Assembly: GCF_009817885.1 (NCBI RefSeq)
Contig: NZ_CP041764.1
Span: 2,108,001 to 2,172,000, forward strand
Direction: 5' to 3'
DNA length: 64,000 bases
From: Serratia rhizosphaerae
GTDB taxonomy: Bacteria; Pseudomonadota; Gammaproteobacteria; Enterobacterales; Enterobacteriaceae
The notes under the pieces are model-generated. The model did not search any database and had not been told where the DNA came from. It was given only the letters and a program-made list of their open reading frames with translations. How positions within the stretch are numbered: the stretch's first letter is position 1; every line of letters begins with the position of its first letter. The position numbers and the translations under genes are program-made. This document shows, in pieces, positions 25,555-34,275 of this stretch.

Positions 25555-26919
25555 ATGTCTGGTATCTTCGCTTATTTTAAAGCGGCGCCGGCCACGCCTT
25601 CCCATGGCCCGCTGAATGAAAAAAAATTCCGCCTCCTGCGTGGCCGGACTTTTCTGGCGATGACGGCGGCTTACGTGATGTTTTACGTTTGCCGGCTGTC
25701 CTTCACCGTGGCGAAAAGCGCCCTGGTCGACATCGGCATCACCCCCGGTGAACTGGGTATGATTGGTTCCGCCCTGTTTTTCTGCTACGCCATCGGCAAG
25801 CTGGTGAACGGGTTTCTGGCCGACCATGCCAACGTCGTGCGTTTTATGAGCCTGGGGCTGCTGTTGAGCGCCGGGATGAACGTTATGATGGGCATGACCA
25901 CCAACGCGCTGCTGCTGACGCTGTTTTGGGGCATCAACGGATGGGCGCAGTCCATGGGGGTCGGGCCGTGCGCCGTCTCACTGGCGCGCTGGTACGGCAG
26001 CAAGGAGCGCGGCACCTTCTACGCTATCTGGTCCACGGCGCACAACATCGGCGAAGCGGTAACCTATATGGCCATCGCCGCGGTGATTGCCGCCTTTGGC
26101 TGGCATTTCGGTTATTTCACCACGGCAATGCTCGGCGTTGTGGGCGTGGTGTTGATTTTACTGTTTATGTGCGACTCGCCGCAAAGCGCCGGCTATCCGC
26201 CGATCGGCGTGATCCGCAATGAACCGGAAGCCCTGTCGGACGATAAAGGTTCGGTGCTGAAAAACCAGCTGTGGTCGCTGCGCAACCCGGCGCTGTGGAC
26301 GCTGGCGCTGGCCTCGGCCTTTATGTATATCGATCGTTACGCGGTCAATTCCTGGGGCATTTTCTTTTTACAGCAGGCCAAACACTACACCACGCTGGAA
26401 GCCTCCGGCATTATCGGTGTCAACGCCATTGCCGGCATCGCCGGCACCATTATCGCCGGTATCCTGTCCGATCGTATCTTCCCGCGTAACCGCAGCATCA
26501 TGGCAGGGGCGATCGGACTGTTAAATACCGCCGGCTTCGCCTTGATGGTGTGGCTGCCGCGTAACAACTATACCGACGTGCTGTCGATGGTGATTTTCGG
26601 CGCGACGATTGGCGCGTTGACCTGTTTCCTCGGCGGCTTAATCGCGGTGGATATCTCTTCGAAGAAAGCGGCCGGTGCCGCGCTCGGCACCATCGGCATT
26701 GCCAGCTATGCTGGCGCCGGGTTGGGGGAATATATTACCGGCGTGATTATCGATCGCACCTCAGTGATTGAGGCGGGGAAAACGCTGTATAACTTTGATA
26801 CCTTATCGCTGTTTTGGATCGGCGCCGGTTTATTTTCCGCCGCGCTGACATTTATTACCGCCGGCATTGTCTCTCACCGTCAGACAATAAATCGGCAAAC
26901 GCAAATTTCCCGTTCATAA
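25555..26919 (+). CDS. Organophosphate:phosphate antiporter family MFS transporter (GlpT/UhpT/PgtP-like)
   Basis: 454-residue, 12-helix transporter of the OPA family. Hallmarks are RTFLAMTAAYVMFYVCRLSF in helix 1, GYAIG-like FCYAIGKLVNGFLADH, WGINGWAQSMGVGPCAVSLARWY and FMYIDRYAVNSWG, which correspond to the arginine-bearing substrate site of GlpT and UhpT. It should exchange an organic phosphate for inorganic phosphate across the inner membrane. Its neighbours suggest an inositol phosphate or another phytate-derived ester as substrate. It is 153 bp downstream of the phosphatase gene and 48 bp upstream of the phytase-like gene. Confidence 0.85.
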   Translation: MSGIFAYFKAAPATPSHGPLNEKKFRLLRGRTFLAMTAAYVMFYVCRLSFTVAKSALVDIGITPGELGMIGSALFFCYAIGKLVNGFLADHANVVRFMSLGLLLSAGMNVMMGMTTNALLLTLFWGINGWAQSMGVGPCAVSLARWYGSKERGTFYAIWSTAHNIGEAVTYMAIAAVIAAFGWHFGYFTTAMLGVVGVVLILLFMCDSPQSAGYPPIGVIRNEPEALSDDKGSVLKNQLWSLRNPALWTLALASAFMYIDRYAVNSWGIFFLQQAKHYTTLEASGIIGVNAIAGIAGTIIAGILSDRIFPRNRSIMAGAIGLLNTAGFALMVWLPRNNYTDVLSMVIFGATIGALTCFLGGLIAVDISSKKAAGAALGTIGIASYAGAGLGEYITGVIIDRTSVIEAGKTLYNFDTLSLFWIGAGLFSAALTFITAGIVSHRQTINRQTQISRS

Positions 26920-26967
26920 AAATAAATAAATCGATTAACCTTAATTAAAAATAGCGAGGAATAAATC

Positions 26968-28248
26968 ATGTTGCTTTTGCAAAAGGGATGGTCACGTCTG
27001 TTATTTGCCGTTGTGCTGGGCGCGGCCTCCTGCGCCAGTCAGGCGGAATCACACTATGTGTTGGAAAAAGTGGTGGAGGTCAGTCGTCATGGCGTCAGGC
27101 CGCCGACGCCCGGCAACCGGCAGGCGATGCAGGACGGTACCGATCGCGCCTGGCCGCAATGGACAACCCGCGACGGCGAACTCACCGGCCACGGCTACGC
27201 GGCCGCTGTGCTGAAAGGGCGTTACGAGGCCGAATATTATCGGCACCAGGGGCTGCTTGACCGCGGCTGCCCGGCTCCCGGCGCGGTGTACGTCTGGGCC
27301 AGCCCGCTGCAACGTACCCGCGCTACTGCTCAGGCGCTGGTGGATGGGGCATTTCCCGGCTGCGGCGTGGCGATCCATGCGGTCAGCGACAAGCAGGATC
27401 CGTTATTCCAGGCGGATAAAATGGGGCTGACGCCACTGGACGCGGAAAAAGCCCGGGCGGCGATCCAGCAGGCGATGGGCGGCAGCCCGGAGCTGGCTCA
27501 GCAGCGCCTCAGCCGTGACATTGCCCGCCTGCAGGCCGCCGTCTGCCAGCCGAACAAGCCCTGCCCGGCCTTTGAGCAACCCTGGCGCATCGAACGCAAA
27601 GAGGACGGCCGCTTCAGCATCACCGGTCTTGGCACCCTGTCTAATATGGCGGAAAGCATTCGCCTGGCATACAGCGAGAACCTGCCCGCCGCGCAGGTGG
27701 CCTTCGGCCACGGCGGCAGCGCGTCGGCGATTGCGCCTCTACTGCCCTTGCTCACCGCCCGTTACGATTTTACCAATGACGTACCCTATATCGCCCGGCG
27801 CGGCGGTTCGGTATTGCTGAACCAGATAACGCAGGCTTTGGCCTCCGATCGTGCATCGGCTGACGCCCCGCCGCCGGCGCGCTGGCTGTTGTTCGTCGCG
27901 CATGACACCAATATCGCCTATCTGCGCACCCTGCTGGGCTTCAGCTGGCAGCAGGATCGGTACCCGCGCGGTAATATTCCGCCGGCCGGCAGTCTGGTGT
28001 TTGAGCGCTGGCGCGATAAACAGAGCGGTCAACGCTTTCTGCGCACCTACTTTCAGGCACAGTCGCTCGATCAAATTCGTCGTCTGACGCCGCTGGACGC
28101 CCGGACCCCGCCGTTAAAAACCGACCTCAGCCGCCCAGGCTGCCGGCCGTCACCGGTTGGCGTACTGTGCCCCTGGTCTGCATCGTTACACCAACTGCGT
28201 GCGGCGGTTGACCCGACGGCATTACCGGCAGTGCACTACACACCGTAA
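26968..28248 (+). CDS. Histidine acid phosphatase (AppA/Agp type; phytase or glucose-1-phosphatase)
   Basis: 426-residue secreted phosphatase. A signal peptide covers about residues 1-26 (ending CASQA). The catalytic motif RHGVRPPTP starts at R40 with the nucleophile H41, and the proton-donor HD motif is H312-D313 in LLFVAHDTNIAYL. Several cysteines fit periplasmic disulfides. AppA-type 4/6-phytases and glucose-1-phosphatase share this fold and cannot be told apart with certainty here. The RHGVRPPT form and the HDTN motif favour the phytase branch. It ends the cassette and is followed by a strong hairpin. Confidence 0.88.
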   Translation: MLLLQKGWSRLLFAVVLGAASCASQAESHYVLEKVVEVSRHGVRPPTPGNRQAMQDGTDRAWPQWTTRDGELTGHGYAAAVLKGRYEAEYYRHQGLLDRGCPAPGAVYVWASPLQRTRATAQALVDGAFPGCGVAIHAVSDKQDPLFQADKMGLTPLDAEKARAAIQQAMGGSPELAQQRLSRDIARLQAAVCQPNKPCPAFEQPWRIERKEDGRFSITGLGTLSNMAESIRLAYSENLPAAQVAFGHGGSASAIAPLLPLLTARYDFTNDVPYIARRGGSVLLNQITQALASDRASADAPPPARWLLFVAHDTNIAYLRTLLGFSWQQDRYPRGNIPPAGSLVFERWRDKQSGQRFLRTYFQAQSLDQIRRLTPLDARTPPLKTDLSRPGCRPSPVGVLCPWSASLHQLRAAVDPTALPAVHYTP

Positions 28249-28257
28249 TGGCCCGGC

Positions 28258-28285
28258 GACGTGGCGCACCATGATGCGCCACGTC
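28258..28285 (+). terminator. Terminator-like hairpin after the phosphatase cassette
   Basis: GACGTGGCGCA-CCATGA-TGCGCCACGTC, a perfect 11-bp stem 9 bp after the phosphatase stop codon, followed only by TTATC. The weak U-tract leaves its efficiency open. Confidence 0.6.
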
Positions 28286-28663
28286 TTATCGGCCACATCG
28301 CACAGAAGAAAGACGATGACCAACGCTGGTCGCGCGCGAACCGCCGCTGAAACGGCCGCCATGCTGGCAGTTTGTCCCGCAGTTCGGGCTGGAAAAAAGC
28401 GGTGAAATTGCCGCGCAATCGCCGGCAAACCCCCTACGTTTCATCAAGTTGACCAGCCCGAGCAATTATCACAAAAATAGCAAACTGAAAGAAAAAATGA
28501 CCTGAAATAATCAAAAACACATGTTCTCTACGCTATTTTTTCTTGTTTTACCGCAAGAAAAGCGCAGATACGACAAAATCTCACTGTTAACCCTCGGTTA
28601 TTTGCCATACTATTTAACGGTTGTTCTAAGCTGAATCTGTTCATTAGTCAGGGAGGTATCATC
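28286..28663. other. Intergenic stretch without a supported gene
   Basis: Both strands contain only short frames with no recognisable family; a minus-strand frame at about 28236-28418 is rich in Arg, Phe and Trp and overlaps the hairpin. An inverted repeat TTTTCTTG-N8-CAAGAAAA lies at 28538-28561. TTGCCA at 28602-28607 could be the -35 of the yieF promoter. The right end, from about 28440, is AT-rich, as expected of a promoter region. Confidence 0.4.
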
Positions 28664-29230
28664 ATGTCAGACCAAGCATTAAAGATCGTGACCCTGCTAG
28701 GCAGCCTGCGTAAAGGCTCTTATAACGCCATCGTGGCCAATGCGCTGCCCAAACTGGCGCCGCCAGGCATGGTTATCGAAGCATTACCCTCCATTCGCGA
28801 TATCCCGCTTTATGACGCCGACCTACAGCAGGAAGAGGGTTTTCCCGCCACGGTTGAAGCCATTGCCGAGAAAATTCGCCAGGCCGACGGCGTCATTATC
28901 GTTACGCCGGAATATAACTACTCTGTACCCGGCGGCCTGAAAAACGCCATTGACTGGATTTCACGCCTGCCGAACCAGCCGCTGGCCGGTAAACCCTTGG
29001 CGATCCAGACCAGTTCCATGGGGCCGATTGGCGGCGCACGCTGCCAGTATCACCTGCGACAGATCATGGTGTTCCTGGATGCGATGGTGATGAACCGGCC
29101 CGAGTTTATGGGCGGCGTGATTCAAAACAAAGTGGATGAGCAGGCGGGAGAGCTGACCGATCAGGCAACGCTGGATTTTATACGCAGCCAGTTAGCCGCA
29201 TTCCGCGATTATATCGCCCAGTTGCGATAA
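28664..29230 (+). CDS. yieF: NAD(P)H-dependent FMN reductase (quinone/chromate reductase YieF/ChrR)
   Basis: 188-residue flavodoxin-fold oxidoreductase, the same length as E. coli YieF. LLGSLRKGSYNAIVANALP is the FMN phosphate loop, and IIVTPEYNYSVPGGLKNAID and QTSSMGPIGGARCQYHLRQI are diagnostic. It reduces quinones, and in vitro chromate, by two electrons in the cytoplasm. A GGGAGG ribosome binding site precedes the ATG. Its chromosomal place near adeP and yieH matches E. coli. Confidence 0.95.
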   Translation: MSDQALKIVTLLGSLRKGSYNAIVANALPKLAPPGMVIEALPSIRDIPLYDADLQQEEGFPATVEAIAEKIRQADGVIIVTPEYNYSVPGGLKNAIDWISRLPNQPLAGKPLAIQTSSMGPIGGARCQYHLRQIMVFLDAMVMNRPEFMGGVIQNKVDEQAGELTDQATLDFIRSQLAAFRDYIAQLR

Positions 29231-29324
29231 GGCTTCCTTTTTGGCGTCTTCAAAAATAAAAAACAGAAGACGCCAACAATGGAATGGATATGCCAAAATA
29301 TTTTTATCTTTCAAACATATAATC

Positions 29325-30377
29325 ATGTATTTTTTAATTTTAGCCTTATTAATGGCTTTTAACACCAGTCCTGTCAGCGCTACGGAAATGCATTACCCTG
29401 CGGGAGAAGAACCGCTCGAACTCCCGGCAGACAGCCCGCTGCATAACAAACTCCCCCGTTCACCACAAAGTAAAGAAGACAAGAAAACGGAGGCGATGTC
29501 GCTCTACCTGACGTTGATGCGCGAAGACGAGCACAGCATCTGGGCGCCTTATCAGCTCGCCGTCTCTTCCGCCGAAAAAGGGCAGATCGAGCTGGCGGAG
29601 CGTTATCTGCAACTCAGCGCCAAACGCGGCCTGTGGTATTACTACAACCTGCTGGAAGAGGATGCGTTCAACACCATTCAGCACGGCAAAACCTACCGGT
29701 CCATCCTGGCGCAAACCAAAGCCCGCTATCAGCAGCGTGCGCAGCGGCATGAAGGCAAAGCCAGCTATACGCTGCCGCAGGGCAAACCGCCAGCCGGCGG
29801 CTGGCCGACGGTGGTGTATCTGCACGCCTACGGCAAACAGGCCAATATCAGCGCCGAAGAGAAGCTGTTGTTCGGCGCCATGGGCGTTGCCTACATTGAA
29901 TTGAACGGCACCCAGATGCTGTCGGAAAACAGTTTCCGCTGGTCAAACTACAGTGATGAAAGCACCCACAATATGGTGCAGCGCGCCCTGCGTGATTTAA
30001 CGCCACAGCTCAGGCTGAACCCTCAGGCGGTTTATCTTTTCGGCCGCGGTCAGGGCGCCCTGCATGCCGCCAATCTGCTGGCGAAATATCCGCAGAGTTA
30101 CTCAGGTGGCCTGCTGGTGGCGCCGATGGGGGCAATCAAACCGGCGACTCAGAGCCTGGCCAGCAATAAACGCATCGTCATCGCTTACTACAACCGGCAA
30201 AAATTCAGTGAACAGGCGGTGGCGCTGGATTTTTCTGAACTTTTCGGCGCAAAAAATCAGGTGCAGGTACAACATTTTGCTCAGCCGGAAAGTGCTAAAC
30301 AGGGCTGGATCGCCCGCTTTGCACAACCGCTGGAGTGGATGCTCGGCAAGACGCCAAACGCCGCGGGAGAAGAATAA
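29325..30377 (+). CDS. Secreted alpha/beta-hydrolase-like protein lacking the nucleophile
   Basis: About 350 residues from the ATG at 29325, which gives a signal peptide ending NTSPVSA. No good ribosome binding site precedes this ATG. A TTG at 29241 would add 28 basic residues and cannot be excluded. The N-terminal half (about 50-130) looks like helical repeats. The C-terminal half resembles an alpha/beta-hydrolase (PTVVYLHAYGKQ, ALRDLTPQLRLNPQAVYLFG, GGLLVAPMG). The expected GxSxG elbow reads GRGQG (240-244), with glycine in place of serine, so hydrolase activity is doubtful. Function unknown. Confidence 0.6.
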   Translation: MYFLILALLMAFNTSPVSATEMHYPAGEEPLELPADSPLHNKLPRSPQSKEDKKTEAMSLYLTLMREDEHSIWAPYQLAVSSAEKGQIELAERYLQLSAKRGLWYYYNLLEEDAFNTIQHGKTYRSILAQTKARYQQRAQRHEGKASYTLPQGKPPAGGWPTVVYLHAYGKQANISAEEKLLFGAMGVAYIELNGTQMLSENSFRWSNYSDESTHNMVQRALRDLTPQLRLNPQAVYLFGRGQGALHAANLLAKYPQSYSGGLLVAPMGAIKPATQSLASNKRIVIAYYNRQKFSEQAVALDFSELFGAKNQVQVQHFAQPESAKQGWIARFAQPLEWMLGKTPNAAGEE

Positions 30378-30385
30378 TGACGAGA

Positions 30386-30407
30386 CGGGCCAGGTTCTCC
30401 TGGCCCG
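30386..30407. terminator. Shared hairpin between convergent genes
   Basis: CGGGCCAGG-TTCT-CCTGGCCCG lies between the stop codons of the hydrolase-like gene and adeP (9 bp and 10 bp away). There is no T-run on either side; it could still serve both genes. Confidence 0.5.
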
Positions 30408-30417
30408 CCGTTAATCC

Positions 30418-31755
30418 TCAGTGTCCATCGACAAAAACGATTTTCAGTATAAACAGCAGTGCCACCACCAGCACACAAGGGCTGATTTCACGCCAGCGGC
30501 CGGTGCCCAGCTTCATCACGCAGTAAGCAATAAAGCCCAGCGCAATGCCTTCGGTGATCGAGAAGCTAAACGGCATCATTACCGCTGTCACAAAGGCCGG
30601 CACCGCTTCGGTCAGATCGCTCCAGGTAACGCGCGCCAGGCTTGAGGTCATCAGCACCCCAACGTAAATCAGCGCACCCGCCGCCGCATACGACGGCACC
30701 ATCCCCGCCAACGGCGACAGGAAGATCACCAACAGGAACAGAATGCCGGTCACCACCGCGGTCAAACCGGTGCGGCCGCCGACGGAAACGCCGGAGCTGC
30801 TTTCAATATAGGCGGTCACGGACGACGTGCCGACAAAGGAGCCGGCTACCGAGCTGATGCTGTCAACGTACAGCGCCTGCTTCATCCGCGGGAACTTGCC
30901 TTTTTCATCAGCCAGGCCGGCTTTATCGGTCACGCCAATCAGGGTGCCGGAAGAATCGAACAGGTTTACCAGCATAAAGGAGAAGATCACCCCGGCCAGG
31001 CCGATATTCAGCGCCCCGGCCAGATCGACCTGACCAACGACGGAGGTCACGCTCGGCGGCATAGAGAACACGCCGCCGTACTGCACATCCCCCAGCGCCC
31101 AGCCTATCAGTGTGGTGATAACAATCGACACCAGCACCGCCGCATGGATATTGCGCGAAGCCAGAATGGCGATGATAAAGAAGCCCAGCGCCCCCAGCAG
31201 CACACTGTGGGAAGTCAGGTTGCCGACGGTGACCAGCGTATCGGCGTTACCCACCACGATGCCGGCGTTTTTCAGCCCCATCATGGCGATAAACAGGCCG
31301 ATGCCGCTGGTGATGCCGACGCGCAGGCTCAAAGGAATATTACCGATCATCCAGTAGCGAATGCGGAAAATGGTCAGCAGCATCAGGCCGACCGCGCCCC
31401 AGAAGATGGCGCCCATGCCCACCTGCCATGAGATGCCCATCGCGCCGACCACCACAAAGGCGAAGAAGGCGTTCAGCCCCATTGCCGGCGCCAGCGCCAC
31501 CGGCAGGTTGGCGAGCAGGCCCATCAAAATACTGCCGAACGCGGCGATCAGGCAGGTGGTGACAAATACCGCCTGCGTATCCATCCCTGCAGCGCCCAAT
31601 ATCTGCGGGTTAACGAACACGATATACACCATGGTCAAGAACGTGGTGAAGCCGGCAATCGTTTCCGTACGCACCGTGGTGTCATGCTGCTTGAGCTTAA
31701 ACACGCGCCCAAGCAAGCCTTGTTCAGCAACAAGGCCGGTTACTGGTTTGGTCAT
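30418..31755 (-). CDS. adeP: Adenine permease AdeP (NCS2/AzgA family)
   Basis: 445-residue purine:proton symporter closely matching E. coli AdeP (YieG). Family motifs are TETIAGFTTFLTMVYIVFVNPQ near the N-terminus, NLPVALAPAMGLNAFFAF, LFDSSGTLIGVTDKAGL and GTSSVTAYIESSSGVSVGGR. It imports adenine across the inner membrane with high affinity. It is divergent from yieH across a 195-bp spacer. No purine riboswitch is visible there. Confidence 0.95.
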   Translation of the reverse strand: MTKPVTGLVAEQGLLGRVFKLKQHDTTVRTETIAGFTTFLTMVYIVFVNPQILGAAGMDTQAVFVTTCLIAAFGSILMGLLANLPVALAPAMGLNAFFAFVVVGAMGISWQVGMGAIFWGAVGLMLLTIFRIRYWMIGNIPLSLRVGITSGIGLFIAMMGLKNAGIVVGNADTLVTVGNLTSHSVLLGALGFFIIAILASRNIHAAVLVSIVITTLIGWALGDVQYGGVFSMPPSVTSVVGQVDLAGALNIGLAGVIFSFMLVNLFDSSGTLIGVTDKAGLADEKGKFPRMKQALYVDSISSVAGSFVGTSSVTAYIESSSGVSVGGRTGLTAVVTGILFLLVIFLSPLAGMVPSYAAAGALIYVGVLMTSSLARVTWSDLTEAVPAFVTAVMMPFSFSITEGIALGFIAYCVMKLGTGRWREISPCVLVVALLFILKIVFVDGH

Positions 31756-31950
31756 TATTAAGAATTCCGAAGAAGGGAACAGAACGGTCTGCGGGCTATC
31801 CTATAACAAAAATTCGGCAATTTGACGTCGTTCGGCGGTTTTTTTCCGTCTTCAGCGCGCAGAGAATCGCTAATCCGTTGATTTATTCGCCGATAGCGTA
31901 CCGCTTCGGTTAAAGTGGCAACATTGCTTCCCGATAAGGATATAACGACG

Positions 31951-32616
31951 ATGACCCAGATTGACTGCATCCTATTTGACTGTGACGGTACGCTGGTGGA
32001 CAGCGAAGTGCTGTGCAGCATGGCCTATGTGCATATGTTCGCCCAACACGGCATCACGCTGTCCCTGGAAGAGGTATTCAAGAAATACAAAGGCATCAAG
32101 CTGTATGAAATTATCGATAGGGTAAACGCCGAACACGGCGTCACGCTGGCCAGGGACGTGCTGGAACCGCTGTTCCGTCAGGAAGTGGCGCGGCTGTTCG
32201 ACAGCGAGCTGCAGGAAATTGCCGGCGCGCGCGAACTGCTGGCGCAGATCACCGTTCCGGTCTGCACCGTCTCCAACGGGCCGGTCAGCAAGATGCAGCA
32301 CTCGCTCGGCCTGACCGGCATGCTCGGCTATTTTGATGACCGGTTGTACAGCGGCTACGACCTGCAACGCTGGAAGCCGGACCCGGCGGTGATCTACCAC
32401 GCGGCGCAGCAGATGAACGTGCCGCTGGAACGCTGCATCATGGTGGATGATTCCCCGGCCGGCGCGCAGGCGGGCATCGCCGCCGGCATTCCGGTCTTTT
32501 ACTTCTGCGCCGATCCGCATAACCCGCCGATCGATCACCCGCTGGTGACCACGTTCGATGCGCTGGCGCAGCTGCCGGCGCTGTGGAAACAGCGCGGCTG
32601 GCAGCTGACCCGCTAG
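31951..32616 (+). CDS. yieH: 6-phosphogluconate phosphatase YieH (HAD-IA)
   Basis: 221-residue HAD phosphatase, identical in length to E. coli YieH. Motif I is FDCDGTLVDSE with D10 and D12, motif II is TVSNGP, the lysine of motif III is in RWKPDP, and motif IV is IMVDDSPAGAQAGIAAG. E. coli YieH hydrolyses 6-phosphogluconate and other sugar phosphates in vitro. The start at 31951 is preferred over one 36 bp upstream because the product then aligns with the family, with AAGGA about 10 nt before it. Confidence 0.93.
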   Translation: MTQIDCILFDCDGTLVDSEVLCSMAYVHMFAQHGITLSLEEVFKKYKGIKLYEIIDRVNAEHGVTLARDVLEPLFRQEVARLFDSELQEIAGARELLAQITVPVCTVSNGPVSKMQHSLGLTGMLGYFDDRLYSGYDLQRWKPDPAVIYHAAQQMNVPLERCIMVDDSPAGAQAGIAAGIPVFYFCADPHNPPIDHPLVTTFDALAQLPALWKQRGWQLTR

Positions 32617-32640
32617 CCGGACGCAAAGCAAACAATAAAA

Positions 32641-32671
32641 AACGTGGTGCTGGCAACACCACGTTTCTTTT
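32641..32671. terminator. Bidirectional rho-independent terminator (yieH/phoU)
   Basis: AACGTGGTG-N7-CACCACGTT with a T-run (TTTCTTTT) on the + side and an A-run on the other. It lies between the convergent ends of yieH and phoU and can serve both. Confidence 0.85.
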
Positions 32672-32694
32672 ACATCTTGGCAGGTAAACGAAGA

Positions 32695-33438
32695 TTATTC
32701 GTTTTCATCATCTTCCGCCGGCTTTTTGCCGTCCGCCAGTAGCTCATCCAGCGCATCCCCGCCCAGGTGACGGAAATCCTGCCCCTTGACGAAGTAGAAG
32801 ATAAATTCGCAGATATTCTGGCAGCGGTCGCCGATGCGCTCAATCGAACGAGCGCAGAACAGCGCGGTCAGCACGCTGGGAATGGTGCGCGAATCTTCCA
32901 TCATATAGGTCATCAGCTGGCGGACGATGCCTTCATACTCCTGATCGACCTTTTTATCTTCGCGGTAGATGCGTATCGCCTCGTCCAGATCCATACGTGC
33001 AAAGGCATCCAGCACGTCGTGCAGCATCTGTACGGTATGGCGTCCCAGCGACTCCAGGCTCACCAGCAGCGGCTGATGCTGCTGCGAAAACTTCTCCAGC
33101 GCGGTGCGGCAGATTTTATCCGCCACGTCGCCGATGCGCTCCAGCTCGGAAATGGTCTTGATGATCGCCATCACCAGGCGCAGATCGCTGGCGGTCGGCT
33201 GGCGCTTGGCGATGATGCGCACGCAGGCCTCATCAATCGCCACCTCCATCATATTGACCTTTTTATCGCCGTCGATCACCCGCTTGGCCAGCTCGCCGTC
33301 CTGGTTATGCATCGCGGTAATGGCGTCGGTCAGCTGCTGTTCCACCAGCCCGCCCATCGTCAGCACCTGAGTGCGGATGTGCTCAAGCTCGGCGTTGAAC
33401 TGTCCAGAAATGTGCTTGTTTAAATTCAGGTTATCCAT
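32695..33438 (-). CDS. phoU: Phosphate signalling protein PhoU
   Basis: 247-residue protein made of two related three-helix bundles, with metal-binding E/DXXXD motifs (ELERIGDVADKI and RSIERIGDRCQNI). It links PstSCAB to the PhoR sensor kinase and is needed to keep the Pho regulon off when phosphate is plentiful. The C-terminal tail is acidic (AEDDENE). It is the last gene of pstSCAB-phoU, 12 bp after pstB. Confidence 0.97.
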   Translation of the reverse strand: MDNLNLNKHISGQFNAELEHIRTQVLTMGGLVEQQLTDAITAMHNQDGELAKRVIDGDKKVNMMEVAIDEACVRIIAKRQPTASDLRLVMAIIKTISELERIGDVADKICRTALEKFSQQHQPLLVSLESLGRHTVQMLHDVLDAFARMDLDEAIRIYREDKKVDQEYEGIVRQLMTYMMEDSRTIPSVLTALFCARSIERIGDRCQNICEFIFYFVKGQDFRHLGGDALDELLADGKKPAEDDENE

Positions 33439-33450
33439 GATGCATCCTAA

Positions 33451-34227
33451 TCAACCATAACGACCAGTGATGTAATCTTCGGTCTGTTTCTTCTGCGGCG
33501 CAGTAAACAGGGTGTCAGTATCGCTAAACTCCACCAGCTCGCCCAGATACATAAACGCCGTTGAGTCGGAACAGCGCGCCGCCTGTTGCATATTGTGCGT
33601 CACGATCACCACGGTGTAATCCGACTTCAGCTCGCTGATCAGCTCTTCAATCTTACCGGTGGAGATCGGATCCAGCGCCGAGCACGGCTCATCCAACAGC
33701 AACACGTCCGGGCGAATGGCGATGCCGCGCGCAATGCACAGACGCTGCTGCTGACCGCCGGACAGACTGTAACCGCTCTGGTGCAGCTTGTCTTTGGTTT
33801 CATTCCACAGCGCCGCCTTGCTGAGCGCCCACTGTACGCGCTCGTCCATATCGGCGCGCGACAGCTTTTCAAACAGGCGTACGCCGAAGGCGATGTTGTC
33901 GTAAATCGACATCGGGAACGGCGTCGGCTTCTGGAACACCATGCCGACCTTGGCGCGCAGCAGCGCGATATCCTGGTTATCGGTCAAAATATTCTGACCA
34001 TCCAGCAGGATGCCGCCTTCGGCACGCTGCTCCGGATACAGCTGGTACATCTTGTTGAAGGTACGCAGCAGGGTGGATTTACCGCAGCCGGACGGGCCGA
34101 TAAACGCGGTCACTTTATTTTTGGCGATATCCAGCGTGATGTTTTTCAGCGCGTGGAATTTGCCGTAGTAAAAGTTCAGATCGCGGACCTGAATTTTGCT
34201 GCTGGAAGCGAGTTCACTTGTACTCAT
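33451..34227 (-). CDS. pstB: Phosphate ABC transporter ATPase PstB
   Basis: 258-residue ABC ATPase (E. coli 257). Walker A is FIGPSGCGKSTLLRT, the signature is YSLSGGQQQRLCIARG and Walker B is LLLDEPCSALD. It powers phosphate import through PstAC. The ATG at 34227 is chosen; a TTG lies one codon upstream. The spacing of 48 bp to pstA and 12 bp to phoU is that of a single operon. Confidence 0.98.
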   Translation of the reverse strand: MSTSELASSSKIQVRDLNFYYGKFHALKNITLDIAKNKVTAFIGPSGCGKSTLLRTFNKMYQLYPEQRAEGGILLDGQNILTDNQDIALLRAKVGMVFQKPTPFPMSIYDNIAFGVRLFEKLSRADMDERVQWALSKAALWNETKDKLHQSGYSLSGGQQQRLCIARGIAIRPDVLLLDEPCSALDPISTGKIEELISELKSDYTVVIVTHNMQQAARCSDSTAFMYLGELVEFSDTDTLFTAPQKKQTEDYITGRYG

Positions 34228-34275
34228 CAAGACTTCTCTCTTGTTACCGCGCCGCCGTAGCGACGCGTAAAATTT

